From FW021-bin31 sp964478125 (lineage in GTDB: Bacteria; Bacteroidota; Bacteroidia; Chitinophagales; Chitinophagaceae), in NCBI GenBank assembly GCA_964478125.1, contig CAYZGR010000037.1:1-31856 (forward strand): 31,856 nucleotides of DNA. The letters run 5' to 3'. Positions 8,936 to 17,648 of this stretch are shown in pieces (within the stretch, counting starts at the first letter, position 1; each line of letters starts with the position of its first letter). A program made the position numbers and the translations under genes. Below the pieces are notes generated by a model. That model was not told where the DNA came from, did not search any database, and worked only from the letters and a program-made list of their open reading frames with translations.

Positions 8936-11896
8936 TTAAAAAGAAGCGTTTATCCCAAAAGAAAGAGAACGAGACTTTGGATAAAAATTATCATCTGCCT
9001 TAGTGGCATCGATATATGCTTCGTTGCTGTCGGTTACGCGGATTTCAGGATCCAGTCCCCTATAAGGCGTGATAACAAACAGATTATTTCCTGCGATATA
9101 GACCTGAAGACTGGTCAGGAAGTTAATATGTTTAAAAGAATAAGACAGTGAAAAATTATCCAGCCGGATATAGGAAGCATTTTCCAACCAATGATCTGAA
9201 GAAACCGCTGCATCTCTAATCCCGTTTGTCAATGCATCCTTCGTAACATTATTCCCAGGTAAGCGATTGATATTGTCAAGAACAAGACGACTGTTGTCAA
9301 ATATTTTCTGTCCTGCAACTCCCCTAAGGAAAAAACTCAACCCCCAATTTTTATAATGAAAGCTGTTGCTGATCCCATAACTAAATTTAGGTGATGGATC
9401 TATATAATGAAACATACTTGTATTTAGGTCTCCCTGAGTCACCTGGCCCCCCTTACCATCCGAGAAAAGCTGGTTTCCATCTTCATCTACCCCCAGATAA
9501 TGCGGCAGGAAAAAGGTATAAGGCGCATAATTTACCTTCAGGTAGGTAATAGGTACATCACTCATACCACGACCTTCTGCTATGCCGGCTTGAATATTAT
9601 CAGTTGAGACGTTAAATCCTGCATAAGTTCCCGATAGATTAGAGATCACCGTGTTTATAAAAGTTATCTGGCCATTAAGCGTCCAGGTCAGGTTCCTATT
9701 CTTAATAATGTCGGCATTTACTTGCACTTCCAATCCTTTATTTAACATATCTCCCACGTTAGCAAGAATGGTGTTTACATAAAACGGAGGAACAGGCACG
9801 GTATAGTTATAAAGCAAATTTTTAGTTTTGTTATGGAACCAGTTCACATCGCCACTTAACCGATTATTAAATAGGGAGAAATCTATTCCTATATTTATAC
9901 CATGTACCTCTTCCCATTTCAGATCAGGGTTGGCATTTTGAGTAGGAGCATACGCCAATGGAAATCTTGAATTTTCCGCATCATAATAACGTCCTACGCT
10001 TCCGAGCAATTGTTGACTCCGGTAAGCGTCTATGGCATCTTGATTCCCGGTCACCCCATAACCGGCCTTTAATTTTAAATCATTCAACCATGTAACGTTG
10101 CGCATAAAATTTTCACCACTGATGCGCCATGCAGCCGAAATGGCCGGAAAATTTCCCCAGCGGTGATTGACCCCGAATTTTGAAGATCCATCCCGGCGGA
10201 AACTGGCATCCAGATAGTACTTGCTGTTGTAATTATAAGTGATACGGCCGAGGAAAGAAGCCAACTCATATTCCTCTTTATAGGAATTAATGGAGTTATA
10301 TTGCGGGTTGCCATTTTCGAGGGCGTTGTTCTGGTTTTGTTCTACCGGGTACTGCTGGCCGGATGCCTGAAAATGATCAAAAATAAAATCATTGTATTCG
10401 TGAACTACGGTAGCGGTAAAACTGTGCTTACCCCAACTATGATTATAGTTCACATGCAGGTTCCCTTTTTTGGAATTGCGGTTTTCATTGTATTTATTGC
10501 CCGAATTAAAATTGTTTTCTACCGGGAAAGAAGGTTGAAACCAATCGGTTTGTTTGTTAAAATAAGAAAGCGATCCGGTGGCGCCTAACTTTAATCCCGG
10601 AACCAATTCATAATTTATGGTTCCATGCATAATGGTAAGATGTTCTTTACCCCGGTTCAGTTGTTCTAACTGATGTTCTAACGGATTGAACTGTTCAAAA
10701 TCACTATAGGCAAAAAAGCTGCCATCGGCGTTATAAACCGGATAAACCGGCGGTGTATTATATAAAGAAGTAAAGGTGCTGTAGTCCACTAATCTTCTAT
10801 TAATCTGGGTATTCAAAATACCCACCTGAATATCCAACTTATCATCAAAGGCTTTCTGCTCTGCATTGAATCTGAGGCCTACTTCATCTTTCCCCGTGTT
10901 TACGACGATACCTTGTTGGTTGAGATAATTCACCGATCCGTAATAAGTGAAATTTTTGCTTCCACCCGAAATACCCAGATTATGATTATTGGAAATGGCT
11001 GTTCTGGTAAAGGCCTTTGTCCAGTCCGTATTTCCTCCCTTATCAATGTTGGCAATCGTCTCTTCGTCTACACCGATCTGCTTGGCTGCTGCTTTCCATT
11101 CTGCCGCATCCAGCATGTCATAGGCTTTGGCAATACGGTCCATAGCGATATAGCCGGAATAAGTTACCTGGGTACGGCCGGCCTGGCCTTTCTTGGTGTT
11201 AATAATGATCACCCCATTGGCGCCGCGGGCGCCATAAATGGCCGTTGCCGACGCATCCTTCAATACATCATAAGAAGCGATGTCTCCCGGTGGAATGTTG
11301 GCGATCTGGTTGGGATCATCTAAGGGTACCCCATCCAATACAACGAGAGGAGCCTGCCCGCCGGTTAAGGATACCTGGCCCCGTAAACGGATGCTGGCAT
11401 TGGAGTTAGGGTCACCGCCGGGATTAGTGATCACCAACCCGGCTACCTTCCCCTGGATCTGTTCTATGGGATTAGTTACAACTCCTTTATTAAAATCCTG
11501 GCTGGAGATACTGGAAATCGCTGCGCTTACATCTTTTGCTTTTTGGGTGCCATAGCCTACCACCACTACTTCTTCCAGATTTTTACCTTTGGTCATTTGG
11601 ACGTCCATGGCTCCTGCTGAAATAGGAAGGGTGACCGAACTATACCCTACATACGAAAAAACAAGATTTTTAGCGTCTGCAGGGACTTCCAGGCTAAATT
11701 GCCCGTCGGATCCTGTGATCGTACCGACTCCGGTGACTTCTTTTACCCTTACGGTAACGCCCGGGAGCGGTTCACCGGAAATACCGTCTGTGACGGTACC
11801 TTTTACCTCTTTTTGTTGAGCATAGGCCCACCATCCTGTTGTTAGAAGAAAGCAGACCGTCAATAAAAATTTAAGCGGTAAGGTGTTTTTTTTCAT
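8936..11896 (-). CDS. SusC/RagA-family TonB-dependent outer-membrane receptor
   Basis: 986 aa. A signal peptide (about 1-26) is followed by a carboxypeptidase-D-like regulatory domain (about 30-105, VKGTVTDGISGEPLPGVTV), a TonB-box-like NLEEVVVVGYG at 106-116, a plug domain (about 118-230, with IRLRG and APLVVLDGVPL) and a large beta-barrel. This is the standard SusC build: an energy-dependent importer of oligosaccharides or other large nutrients, with the SusD protein as its lid. It is the first gene of a four-gene minus-strand operon. No sigma/anti-sigma, hybrid two-component or LacI-type regulator is encoded beside it, and the SusC lacks an N-terminal signalling extension, so control must come from elsewhere. 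A 17-bp palindrome lies upstream. Confidence 0.96.
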   Translation of the reverse strand: MKKNTLPLKFLLTVCFLLTTGWWAYAQQKEVKGTVTDGISGEPLPGVTVRVKEVTGVGTITGSDGQFSLEVPADAKNLVFSYVGYSSVTLPISAGAMDVQMTKGKNLEEVVVVGYGTQKAKDVSAAISSISSQDFNKGVVTNPIEQIQGKVAGLVITNPGGDPNSNASIRLRGQVSLTGGQAPLVVLDGVPLDDPNQIANIPPGDIASYDVLKDASATAIYGARGANGVIIINTKKGQAGRTQVTYSGYIAMDRIAKAYDMLDAAEWKAAAKQIGVDEETIANIDKGGNTDWTKAFTRTAISNNHNLGISGGSKNFTYYGSVNYLNQQGIVVNTGKDEVGLRFNAEQKAFDDKLDIQVGILNTQINRRLVDYSTFTSLYNTPPVYPVYNADGSFFAYSDFEQFNPLEHQLEQLNRGKEHLTIMHGTINYELVPGLKLGATGSLSYFNKQTDWFQPSFPVENNFNSGNKYNENRNSKKGNLHVNYNHSWGKHSFTATVVHEYNDFIFDHFQASGQQYPVEQNQNNALENGNPQYNSINSYKEEYELASFLGRITYNYNSKYYLDASFRRDGSSKFGVNHRWGNFPAISAAWRISGENFMRNVTWLNDLKLKAGYGVTGNQDAIDAYRSQQLLGSVGRYYDAENSRFPLAYAPTQNANPDLKWEEVHGINIGIDFSLFNNRLSGDVNWFHNKTKNLLYNYTVPVPPFYVNTILANVGDMLNKGLEVQVNADIIKNRNLTWTLNGQITFINTVISNLSGTYAGFNVSTDNIQAGIAEGRGMSDVPITYLKVNYAPYTFFLPHYLGVDEDGNQLFSDGKGGQVTQGDLNTSMFHYIDPSPKFSYGISNSFHYKNWGLSFFLRGVAGQKIFDNSRLVLDNINRLPGNNVTKDALTNGIRDAAVSSDHWLENASYIRLDNFSLSYSFKHINFLTSLQVYIAGNNLFVITPYRGLDPEIRVTDSNEAYIDATKADDNFYPKSRSLSFGINASF

Positions 11897-12019
11897 AAAT
11901 ATGGATTTTTAGGTGAGAAGAAATGAATTTTATATAAAAAATTATGAAGCTCATTATGTTGCCAACATCTTTTCCTCCATTATCTCCTTTCTCCCTGTTT
12001 GCAGCCTTCCTAATTAGAG

Positions 12020-12036
12020 TGTGTATAAGATACACA
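12020..12036. promoter_or_regulatory. 17-bp palindrome upstream of susC-like operon
   Basis: TGTGTAT-aag-ATACACA is a perfect inverted repeat with 7-bp arms, 124 bp upstream of the susC-like ATG in the 294-bp divergent region shared with the rimB-like gene. The symmetry suits a dimeric regulator. I found no clear TAnnTTTG element on the minus strand near it, so its position relative to transcription is unknown. Nothing else in 11897-12190 stands out. Confidence 0.4.
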
Positions 12037-12190
12037 TCATTCACAAATGAACTATTTTTTTATGAGAAAACCAAAATTTTCTTTAACAAAACTTTCCGGA
12101 TCTCATACCTTTTAATAGAATTACATTAATTTGTGGAGCCGGACCCTGGAATATAAAATAGAATGCCTACTTTAGATTTTTCAAAGCCTT

Positions 12191-12649
12191 ATGAACCGTA
12201 TAGAAGAATCAACCCCGACCGCTAAAATAATTATCGGTCACAAGGAAAAAGTGGATTTTCCGCAGCTTAAGCGCTCCTGGATCACGGCCCGGATCGATAC
12301 CGGGGCCAGATCCAGTTCCGCTCATTGTGACAAGATCTGGATTGAAGAAAAAGGGAATGGGAAAAAGGTACTTTGCTGTTATTTTTTGAAGAATGCCAAA
12401 CGGGTTACCCGATTTCATAAATTCCAGAAGAGAAAGGTCAAAAGCTCAAACGGGATCTCTCAGGTAAGATATGTGGTCCGGCTCCTGATCCGGCTTGGTA
12501 CTTTTGAAAAGTTAACCGATGTCACGTTGACCGACCGATCTACCATGAATTACTCTGTTTTACTGGGAAGGCGCTTTTTGTCTCCCTGCTTTTTGGTAGA
12601 CGCATCGACCGCTTATATTGAAACGGGCAACAAAAAAAAGAAGAAATGA
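12191..12649 (+). CDS. RimB-like retropepsin / ATP-dependent zinc protease family
   Basis: 152 aa, cytoplasmic (no signal peptide). The retropepsin-like active-site motif DTGA is at 36-39 in ITARIDTGARSSSAH, and the paired LLGRRFL motif is at 124-130. This is the family annotated as ATP-dependent zinc protease, which includes RimB of pseudomonads, a partner of RimK. The stop overlaps the rimK start (ATGA, 4 bp), which implies translational coupling. The likely role is trimming or regulating the glutamate tail that RimK adds to ribosomal protein S6. That assignment comes from known rimBK systems and the coupling here, not from a residue unique to RimB. The C-terminus is a lysine-rich tail. Confidence 0.85.
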   Translation: MNRIEESTPTAKIIIGHKEKVDFPQLKRSWITARIDTGARSSSAHCDKIWIEEKGNGKKVLCCYFLKNAKRVTRFHKFQKRKVKSSNGISQVRYVVRLLIRLGTFEKLTDVTLTDRSTMNYSVLLGRRFLSPCFLVDASTAYIETGNKKKKK

Positions 12650-13551
12650 AAATTGCCATCTTGTCCAGAAATAATAATCTGTACAGTACAAAAAGACTGA
12701 AGGAATCTGCCTTGTCCAGGGGGCACGAGGTATGGGTGATCAATCACGTTAAATGTTCGCTGGTTAATGAACATAAACGGCCGTCCATATATTATGATGG
12801 AGCACTTTTACAACAGATTGACGCCATCATCCCCCGCATAGGCGCTTCCGTGACCTTTTATGGTACTGCCGTGGTACGTCAGTTTGAGCTCATGAATGTC
12901 TTTTCTGTTAATTCATCCGTATCTATCGTACGATCGCGCGACAAGTTGCGAAGCCTGCAGATATTTTCGAAGCATGACATCGGGATACCCAAAACCGTCT
13001 TCGCTAATTATACGAGAGAAGTTGAGGAGCTCTTAAAGGAAGTAGGCGGGCCGCCGGTGATCATCAAATTGCTGGAGGGGACACAAGGCATCGGCGTCGT
13101 ACTTGCCGAGACCAGAAAAGCGGCTAAATCGGTGATAGAGGCCTTTCTCGGTTTAAAAGCCAATATTCTCATTCAGGAATTTATCAAAGAGGCGGGGGGG
13201 GCGGATATCCGTGCCTTTATTGTCAACGGGAAGGTCATCGGTGCAATGAAAAGACAAGGACTGGAAGGTGAATTTCGAAGCAACATTCACCGGGGGGGCA
13301 GCGCTGTCCCTATTAAATTGTCGCGTATCCAGCGGGAAGTTGCGTTAAGGGCGGCAAAGGTAATGGGGCTTTCGATCTGCGGGGTGGATATGATCATGTC
13401 ACAACGCGGGCCGCTTGTATTGGAAGTAAATTCTTCTCCCGGCCTGGAAGGAATTGAAAAAGCTACCGGAAAAGACATCGCGGGCAGCATAATCAGTTAC
13501 ATTGAGAGTCAGAAGGGACAGAATTTCAAAAAAGATCGCGTAGGGGTCTGA
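12646..13551 (+). CDS. rimK: RimK, S6--L-glutamate ligase
   Basis: 301 aa, close to the usual length (about 300). It is an ATP-grasp ligase that adds glutamate to the C-terminus of ribosomal protein S6. The N-terminal MKIAILSRNNNLYSTKRL and the segment AIIPRIGASVTFYGTA are typical of RimK. ATP-grasp features: VIIKLLEGTQGIGVVLAE (138-155, with K141 and the glycine loop), the E-F-I-K-E hinge near 178-182, RSNIHRGG (211-218), and the metal-binding EVNSSPGLEGIE (260-271). It is coupled to the upstream rimB-like gene and converges with the TPR gene, with only 6 bp between the stops. Confidence 0.95.
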   Translation: MKIAILSRNNNLYSTKRLKESALSRGHEVWVINHVKCSLVNEHKRPSIYYDGALLQQIDAIIPRIGASVTFYGTAVVRQFELMNVFSVNSSVSIVRSRDKLRSLQIFSKHDIGIPKTVFANYTREVEELLKEVGGPPVIIKLLEGTQGIGVVLAETRKAAKSVIEAFLGLKANILIQEFIKEAGGADIRAFIVNGKVIGAMKRQGLEGEFRSNIHRGGSAVPIKLSRIQREVALRAAKVMGLSICGVDMIMSQRGPLVLEVNSSPGLEGIEKATGKDIAGSIISYIESQKGQNFKKDRVGV

Positions 13552-13557
13552 ACCTTT

Positions 13558-14664
13558 TTATTTTGTTAAAGCCGCTGATATAAATTCAATCTTCCCTTTC
13601 TGATAAAACTGTCCGGCAACAGGTTTTAGGGAATGGTCATTTAAGAAATCAATCAGGCGATGCATTAATGTGCCATTTCTTTTGACCCAGCTTTTGTATG
13701 CAGCAGGACTGGCTGCCGGCCCGAAGACCCATTGATTATAGGCTTCAAACAAACCGTTTTTCAACAAAAGACTGTAATAGTTAAAAAGAGAATAAGGGTA
13801 AACCAGTTTATAGAAATTAGCCCAGTTTAAAAGAAATTGGGTCCGGACCATCACGAGCGTCTCGGGCGTCACCCCCCTATTGATAGCAATCTCCGCACTC
13901 TTCCCCAGGGTAGTCAATACGGCCGTTTTAAAGTCGGGTTTATCGAGGGTCGAGAAGCCATCATTGTTTTTTGCCTCCGGAGGTGTAGCTCCGGGAGTAG
14001 TCAGCGAAAGCGTAATGCTGCTGTTAATAATGGATTTATAAGCATCCAGCAGCATCTTTTTCATATCAGAGGTGCGATTGGTATATCGTTCGAGGTTGAT
14101 AAAAAGCTCTCCGTAAATGATCGTCCAGAATTTATCCTGGCTATAATAATAGGTTCGTGCGGCAAAATAATAGTTGGGGGCATAATCCGGCGCGATCCGT
14201 ATACCCGCCACCCAACTTTGTAGCGCGTTCGTATATTGCCGTTCGTCATAATATACTTGTCCCAGTTCACTATAAAGTACCCCGCTATTGGGCAATTGTT
14301 TTAGGCCCTTCTTGTAGTTCCTTTCCGCCTTTTTCAGATTATGTTGTGCACGATAAATATTTCCGGCGATCTGATAGGTTTGTTCATTGGCCGCATTACT
14401 GCGCAATACGGTTTTAATCAGTTTCTCGGCATCGTCATAATCGCGGTTTAGAGAATAAGCATAGGCAAGTGTCTGCCGATAAAGCGCACTTTGGGGCTGT
14501 AGTTCCAGCGTTCTTTTCAATAAAATAATTGCATTGGAATAATCACCTGATCTGATAAAATGCTGTGCCCGGTCATATAAAGCTGTTGCACCGGATTGTG
14601 AAAAGGCTGTCGGGCAATGAAGTCCGAATAAAAATAGTATAAGCAACAATATTTTCAATCGCAT
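13558..14664 (-). CDS. Exported tetratricopeptide-repeat protein
   Basis: 368 aa. A signal peptide (about 1-22, ending AFSQ) predicts export. Residues about 25-195 are four to five TPR units (GDYSNAIILLKRTLELQPQS, ERNYKKGLKQLPNSGVLY and similar). The C-terminal half (about 200-368) is a mixed region that I do not recognise. TPR proteins act as scaffolds, and no specific partner is evident from the neighbours. The C-terminal half may be lineage-specific. Confidence 0.85.
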   Translation of the reverse strand: MRLKILLLILFLFGLHCPTAFSQSGATALYDRAQHFIRSGDYSNAIILLKRTLELQPQSALYRQTLAYAYSLNRDYDDAEKLIKTVLRSNAANEQTYQIAGNIYRAQHNLKKAERNYKKGLKQLPNSGVLYSELGQVYYDERQYTNALQSWVAGIRIAPDYAPNYYFAARTYYYSQDKFWTIIYGELFINLERYTNRTSDMKKMLLDAYKSIINSSITLSLTTPGATPPEAKNNDGFSTLDKPDFKTAVLTTLGKSAEIAINRGVTPETLVMVRTQFLLNWANFYKLVYPYSLFNYYSLLLKNGLFEAYNQWVFGPAASPAAYKSWVKRNGTLMHRLIDFLNDHSLKPVAGQFYQKGKIEFISAALTK

Positions 14665-14680
14665 AGGGGGTAAAATTACA

Positions 14681-14688
14681 CAAAATTA
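14681..14688 (-). promoter_or_regulatory. -7 element for the TPR gene
   Basis: On the minus strand TAATTTTG matches TAnnTTTG and ends 16 bp before the ATG at 14664. A TTG (14713-14711) lies 22 bp further upstream as a possible -33 element. The leader would be only about 10-12 nt. Confidence 0.5.
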
Positions 14689-14739
14689 TGCCAACAGCAG
14701 AAGCAGATAGCAAGGATTGTGCCTCTTTTGGGAAGCAGC

Positions 14740-15978
14740 TCAAATCAGATGCGTAAACAGGCCGTCTCTGAGCTTCGGCTCGAACCAGGTAGATTTTGGC
14801 GGCATGATCTCACCGGTATCCGCAATCTCGAATAATTGTGCCAGGGTAACGGGATGTACGGCAAAGGCTACTTTCATCTCTCCCCTGTCTACCTTTTTTT
14901 CCAGTTCACCTAATCCTCTTATTCCCCCTATAAAGTCTATTCTGCGATCTGTTCTCGGATTTTTGATATCCAGCAGTTTATCCAAAACATTATTCTGTAA
15001 AATGGTCACATCCAATATGCCGATCGGATCCGTAGTATAAGAGGCCGGCTCGGCTACCAGCCGGTACCAGCTCCCATCCATATACATTCCAAATTCATGC
15101 GGCTCGGCAGGCTTTACCCGGGTATCGCCAACTCTGGCCACCTTAAAATTATATTCCAAACCGGATAAAAATTCTTTTTCATTAAGGCGGCCCAGGTCTT
15201 TTACGACTCTGTTGTAGTCCATAATTTGTAATTCATCATCCGGGAAAAGGGTGGTCAGAAAAAAGGAGGAAGGTAATTCAGCATGTACTTTCCCACCGGA
15301 TAGTCGTTGGGCCACCTTTGCTGCCGAAGCGGCCCGGTGATGACCGTCGGCAATATACGTGGCCGGAACTTCAGAAGCGAATAAGCCGGTCATTTTATCG
15401 ACGACTTTTTTATTATCAATGACCCACACGCTATGACGTACTTGATCCCCGGCAACAAAATCATAGACCGGATCCTTTTCTTCTTTCTGTTCTTCTATTA
15501 GGGTTTTAAGTTTAACCGGGGCATGATAGGCAAGAAATACATTTCCTGTATGGGCCCGGGTGGCAAGAATATGATCAATGCGATCCTGCTCTTTCTCCGG
15601 ACGGGTTAATTCATGTTTCCGGATCACTCCTTTCTCATAGTCGTCAATACATGAAACTGCTACCAAGCCCGTTTGCCTGCGCCCTTTCATTTCAAGTTGG
15701 TAAATATAATAACAAGGCTTGTTTTCCAATAAAAGAAATCCTTTTTTACGAAAGATCTCAAGATTTTCCCGGGCTTTGTCATAAACGGCCTTATCATGTA
15801 GGTCCACCGAAGCAGGCAGGTCAATTTCCGATTTTGAAATATGATAAAAGGAATAGGGATTGCCTTCAGCTTCATCCCAGGCTTCCTTTCTGTTAAGAAC
15901 ATCATAAGGTTTGGAAGCCACTTGATCTGCGATATCCGCCTGAGGACGCAATGCCCGGAAAGGTTGAATAACAGCCAT
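14740..15978 (-). CDS. DUF1015-family protein
   Basis: 412 aa, cytoplasmic. The start MAVIQPFRALRP and the segment KPYDVLNRKEAWDEAEGNPYSFYHISKSEIDLP are hallmarks of DUF1015. Later parts include a YIADGHHRAASA motif near residue 210, which is conserved in the family and resembles the ParB/Srx-like DGHHR signature. DUF1015 genes often sit beside serine-biosynthesis genes (serA, serC), and serC is the next minus-strand gene here, 458 bp upstream. The biochemical role is not established. A near-perfect -7 element sits only 5 bp before the ATG, so the mRNA may be leaderless. Confidence 0.9.
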   Translation of the reverse strand: MAVIQPFRALRPQADIADQVASKPYDVLNRKEAWDEAEGNPYSFYHISKSEIDLPASVDLHDKAVYDKARENLEIFRKKGFLLLENKPCYYIYQLEMKGRRQTGLVAVSCIDDYEKGVIRKHELTRPEKEQDRIDHILATRAHTGNVFLAYHAPVKLKTLIEEQKEEKDPVYDFVAGDQVRHSVWVIDNKKVVDKMTGLFASEVPATYIADGHHRAASAAKVAQRLSGGKVHAELPSSFFLTTLFPDDELQIMDYNRVVKDLGRLNEKEFLSGLEYNFKVARVGDTRVKPAEPHEFGMYMDGSWYRLVAEPASYTTDPIGILDVTILQNNVLDKLLDIKNPRTDRRIDFIGGIRGLGELEKKVDRGEMKVAFAVHPVTLAQLFEIADTGEIMPPKSTWFEPKLRDGLFTHLI

Positions 15979-15983
15979 GCCCT

Positions 15984-15991
15984 CAAAATTA
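15984..15991 (-). promoter_or_regulatory. -7 element abutting the DUF1015 start
   Basis: TAATTTTG on the minus strand fits TAnnTTTG and ends 5 bp before the ATG at 15978. Transcription would begin at or next to the start codon. No clear -33 element is seen. Confidence 0.45.
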
Positions 15992-16120
15992 CAACTTTAT
16001 AAACAGGAAAGAAATCTTTTTTGCAAAATATTAACTATCAAAAACTTAGTACAAATCAACAGCGGAACAGTTTTTGCTCTCAACTATTTGGATTGTTTAA
16101 AGTTTTAAAGGTTGTCAATA

Positions 16121-16378
16121 ATGAGAGAATTCACAATATTCTTCCGCCACAACAACCGGCATCAGAAAGCAGGTGTGGTAAAATGTGGAACCGCCACGGA
16201 AACAGAATATGATGTACGCCCGGTAGATCCTTCTATTGTACGGAGATTTGGGAAGCAAATCCGTATTTTAAAGAAAGCGGAAAAATATTTTACATCCAAT
16301 CACTTTGCCAGCTCTTATAAAGTACTTTTTAGAAGCCTGGTAAGAGCCATCCGCCTGCATGAAATGCAGAATACCTGA
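16121..16378 (+). CDS. Small basic hypothetical protein, uncertain
   Basis: 85 aa from the ATG at 16121 (the frame also opens from a TTG at 16112). I do not recognise it. The middle part (TETEYDVRPVDPSIVRRFGKQIRILKKAEKYF) reads like genuine protein, and the protein is basic, without a signal peptide or membrane segment. It runs antisense in the 458-bp gap between DUF1015 and serC, both on the minus strand. No TAnnTTTG element is obvious before it. It could be a real small gene or a chance frame. The rest of the gap holds only the DUF1015 promoter and AT-rich sequence. Confidence 0.42.
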   Translation: MREFTIFFRHNNRHQKAGVVKCGTATETEYDVRPVDPSIVRRFGKQIRILKKAEKYFTSNHFASSYKVLFRSLVRAIRLHEMQNT

Positions 16379-16436
16379 TCTTTTCTATTTATCTATCACC
16401 TGTTCGGGCAGACGAGGCTTTTCATAACACCGCAGC

Positions 16437-17507
16437 CTATCCTTTTTTCTGCTCAAAGTATTTCATGGCTTCTACCAGAAGTTGTACTTCTTCTACCGTA
16501 ATCGCATTATAGAGTGATACCCGAAAGCCCCCAACCGAGCGATGGCCTTTGATGTTTAACAACCCCTGCTCCGTACAATATTCCAAAAAGACCGGCTCCA
16601 GTTCTTTTTGGTCCATTACAAAACAAACGTTCATCCGACTTCTGTCTTCCGGCAAAACGGTTCCTCTGAAAAGCGGGTTTCTGTCAATTTCTGCGTACAA
16701 CAGGCTTGCTTTTTCTATATTTTTCTTTTCAATAGCCTTCACCCCTCCCTGCTTTTTGAGCCAGCGCAAATTCAACAGACATACGTAAATGGCAAAGACC
16801 GGAGGAGTATTGTACATGGATTCGTATTTAATATGCACTTTGTAATCCATGATCACCGGAATAGATTGTGTAGTCTTGCCTAATATACTTTTTCGTACAG
16901 CCACCATAGTTACCCCTGCGGCTCCCAGGTTTTTTTGTGCACCGGCATAGATCAGGCTAAACTTGTTAAAATCTATATCCCGACTCAGAATATCGCTGCT
17001 CATATCGGCCACCAGTGGTATAGCACAAGCCGGAATATCCTGATATTCTGTTCCATAAATGGTGTTATTGGTAGTGATATGCAGATATGCGGCATCTTCC
17101 GGTATGGTATAATCTTTAGGAATATAGGTGAAGTTCTTATCTTCAGAAGAAGCAATCTCCGCTACTTCGCCATATAAACGCGCTTCCTCAATAGCCTTGG
17201 CAGACCAGGTCCCGGTATTGATATAAGCCGCTTTCTTATGGGAGTCCAGAAGGTTCATGGCAAGTTCCAGAAACTGGGTTCTCCCACCACCGTGTAAAAA
17301 TAATACTTCAAAATCATCATCCAACTGCATCAGTTCTCGAACCAGATTGCGGGCTTCCTCCATAACAGCCTTAAAAGGGGCGCCCCTGTGCGGGATCTCA
17401 AGTAAGGATAAACCGGTATTTTCAAAATTAAGTACGGCTTCAGAAGCCAGCCTGACCACCTCTTCCGGTAAATGACAGGGGCCGGCATTAAAATTATGTA
17501 ATTGCAT
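16437..17507 (-). CDS. serC: Phosphoserine aminotransferase
   Basis: 356 aa, the usual length. SerC transfers an amino group from glutamate to 3-phosphohydroxypyruvate in serine synthesis and also acts in pyridoxal phosphate synthesis. The N-terminus NFNAGPCHLPEEV is diagnostic. LFLHGGGRTQF (69-79) is the phosphate-binding loop, VADMSSDILSR (166-176) carries the PLP-ring Asp, and AGAQKNLGAAG (188-198) holds the PLP-binding Lys192. The C-terminal KGHRSVGGFRVSLYNA is also conserved. The serA gene often found next to serC in this phylum is not adjacent here. The promoter element TATCTTTG lies about 38 bp upstream. Confidence 0.96.
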   Translation of the reverse strand: MQLHNFNAGPCHLPEEVVRLASEAVLNFENTGLSLLEIPHRGAPFKAVMEEARNLVRELMQLDDDFEVLFLHGGGRTQFLELAMNLLDSHKKAAYINTGTWSAKAIEEARLYGEVAEIASSEDKNFTYIPKDYTIPEDAAYLHITTNNTIYGTEYQDIPACAIPLVADMSSDILSRDIDFNKFSLIYAGAQKNLGAAGVTMVAVRKSILGKTTQSIPVIMDYKVHIKYESMYNTPPVFAIYVCLLNLRWLKKQGGVKAIEKKNIEKASLLYAEIDRNPLFRGTVLPEDRSRMNVCFVMDQKELEPVFLEYCTEQGLLNIKGHRSVGGFRVSLYNAITVEEVQLLVEAMKYFEQKKG

Positions 17508-17545
17508 TGTTTAAGATTTAATCTGGTATTAATCCCAGAAGTTTG

Positions 17546-17553
17546 CAAAGATA
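17546..17553 (-). promoter_or_regulatory. -7 element for serC
   Basis: TATCTTTG on the minus strand is an exact TAnnTTTG match and predicts a leader of about 33 nt before the serC ATG. The same octamer occurs in the tRNA-Asp promoter. No good -33 element is visible. Confidence 0.5.
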
Positions 17554-17648
17554 AAGAACCTGATGATAATCCTTAGATGAAAAAAGGGAAGGCTGGTTTC
17601 TATGATTTCTTGAGAGGGCTGAAGAAAATCTTTACTTTTAGGATACTT

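Noticed and set aside
10913..11323. 136-codon plus-strand frame opposite the SusC-like receptor
   Set aside because: It is antisense to the conserved plug domain, so its openness follows from the codon use of the real gene.
11944..12129. 61-codon plus-strand frame in the susC upstream region
   Set aside because: It spans the palindrome and AT-rich promoter DNA, is low in complexity, and has no promoter.
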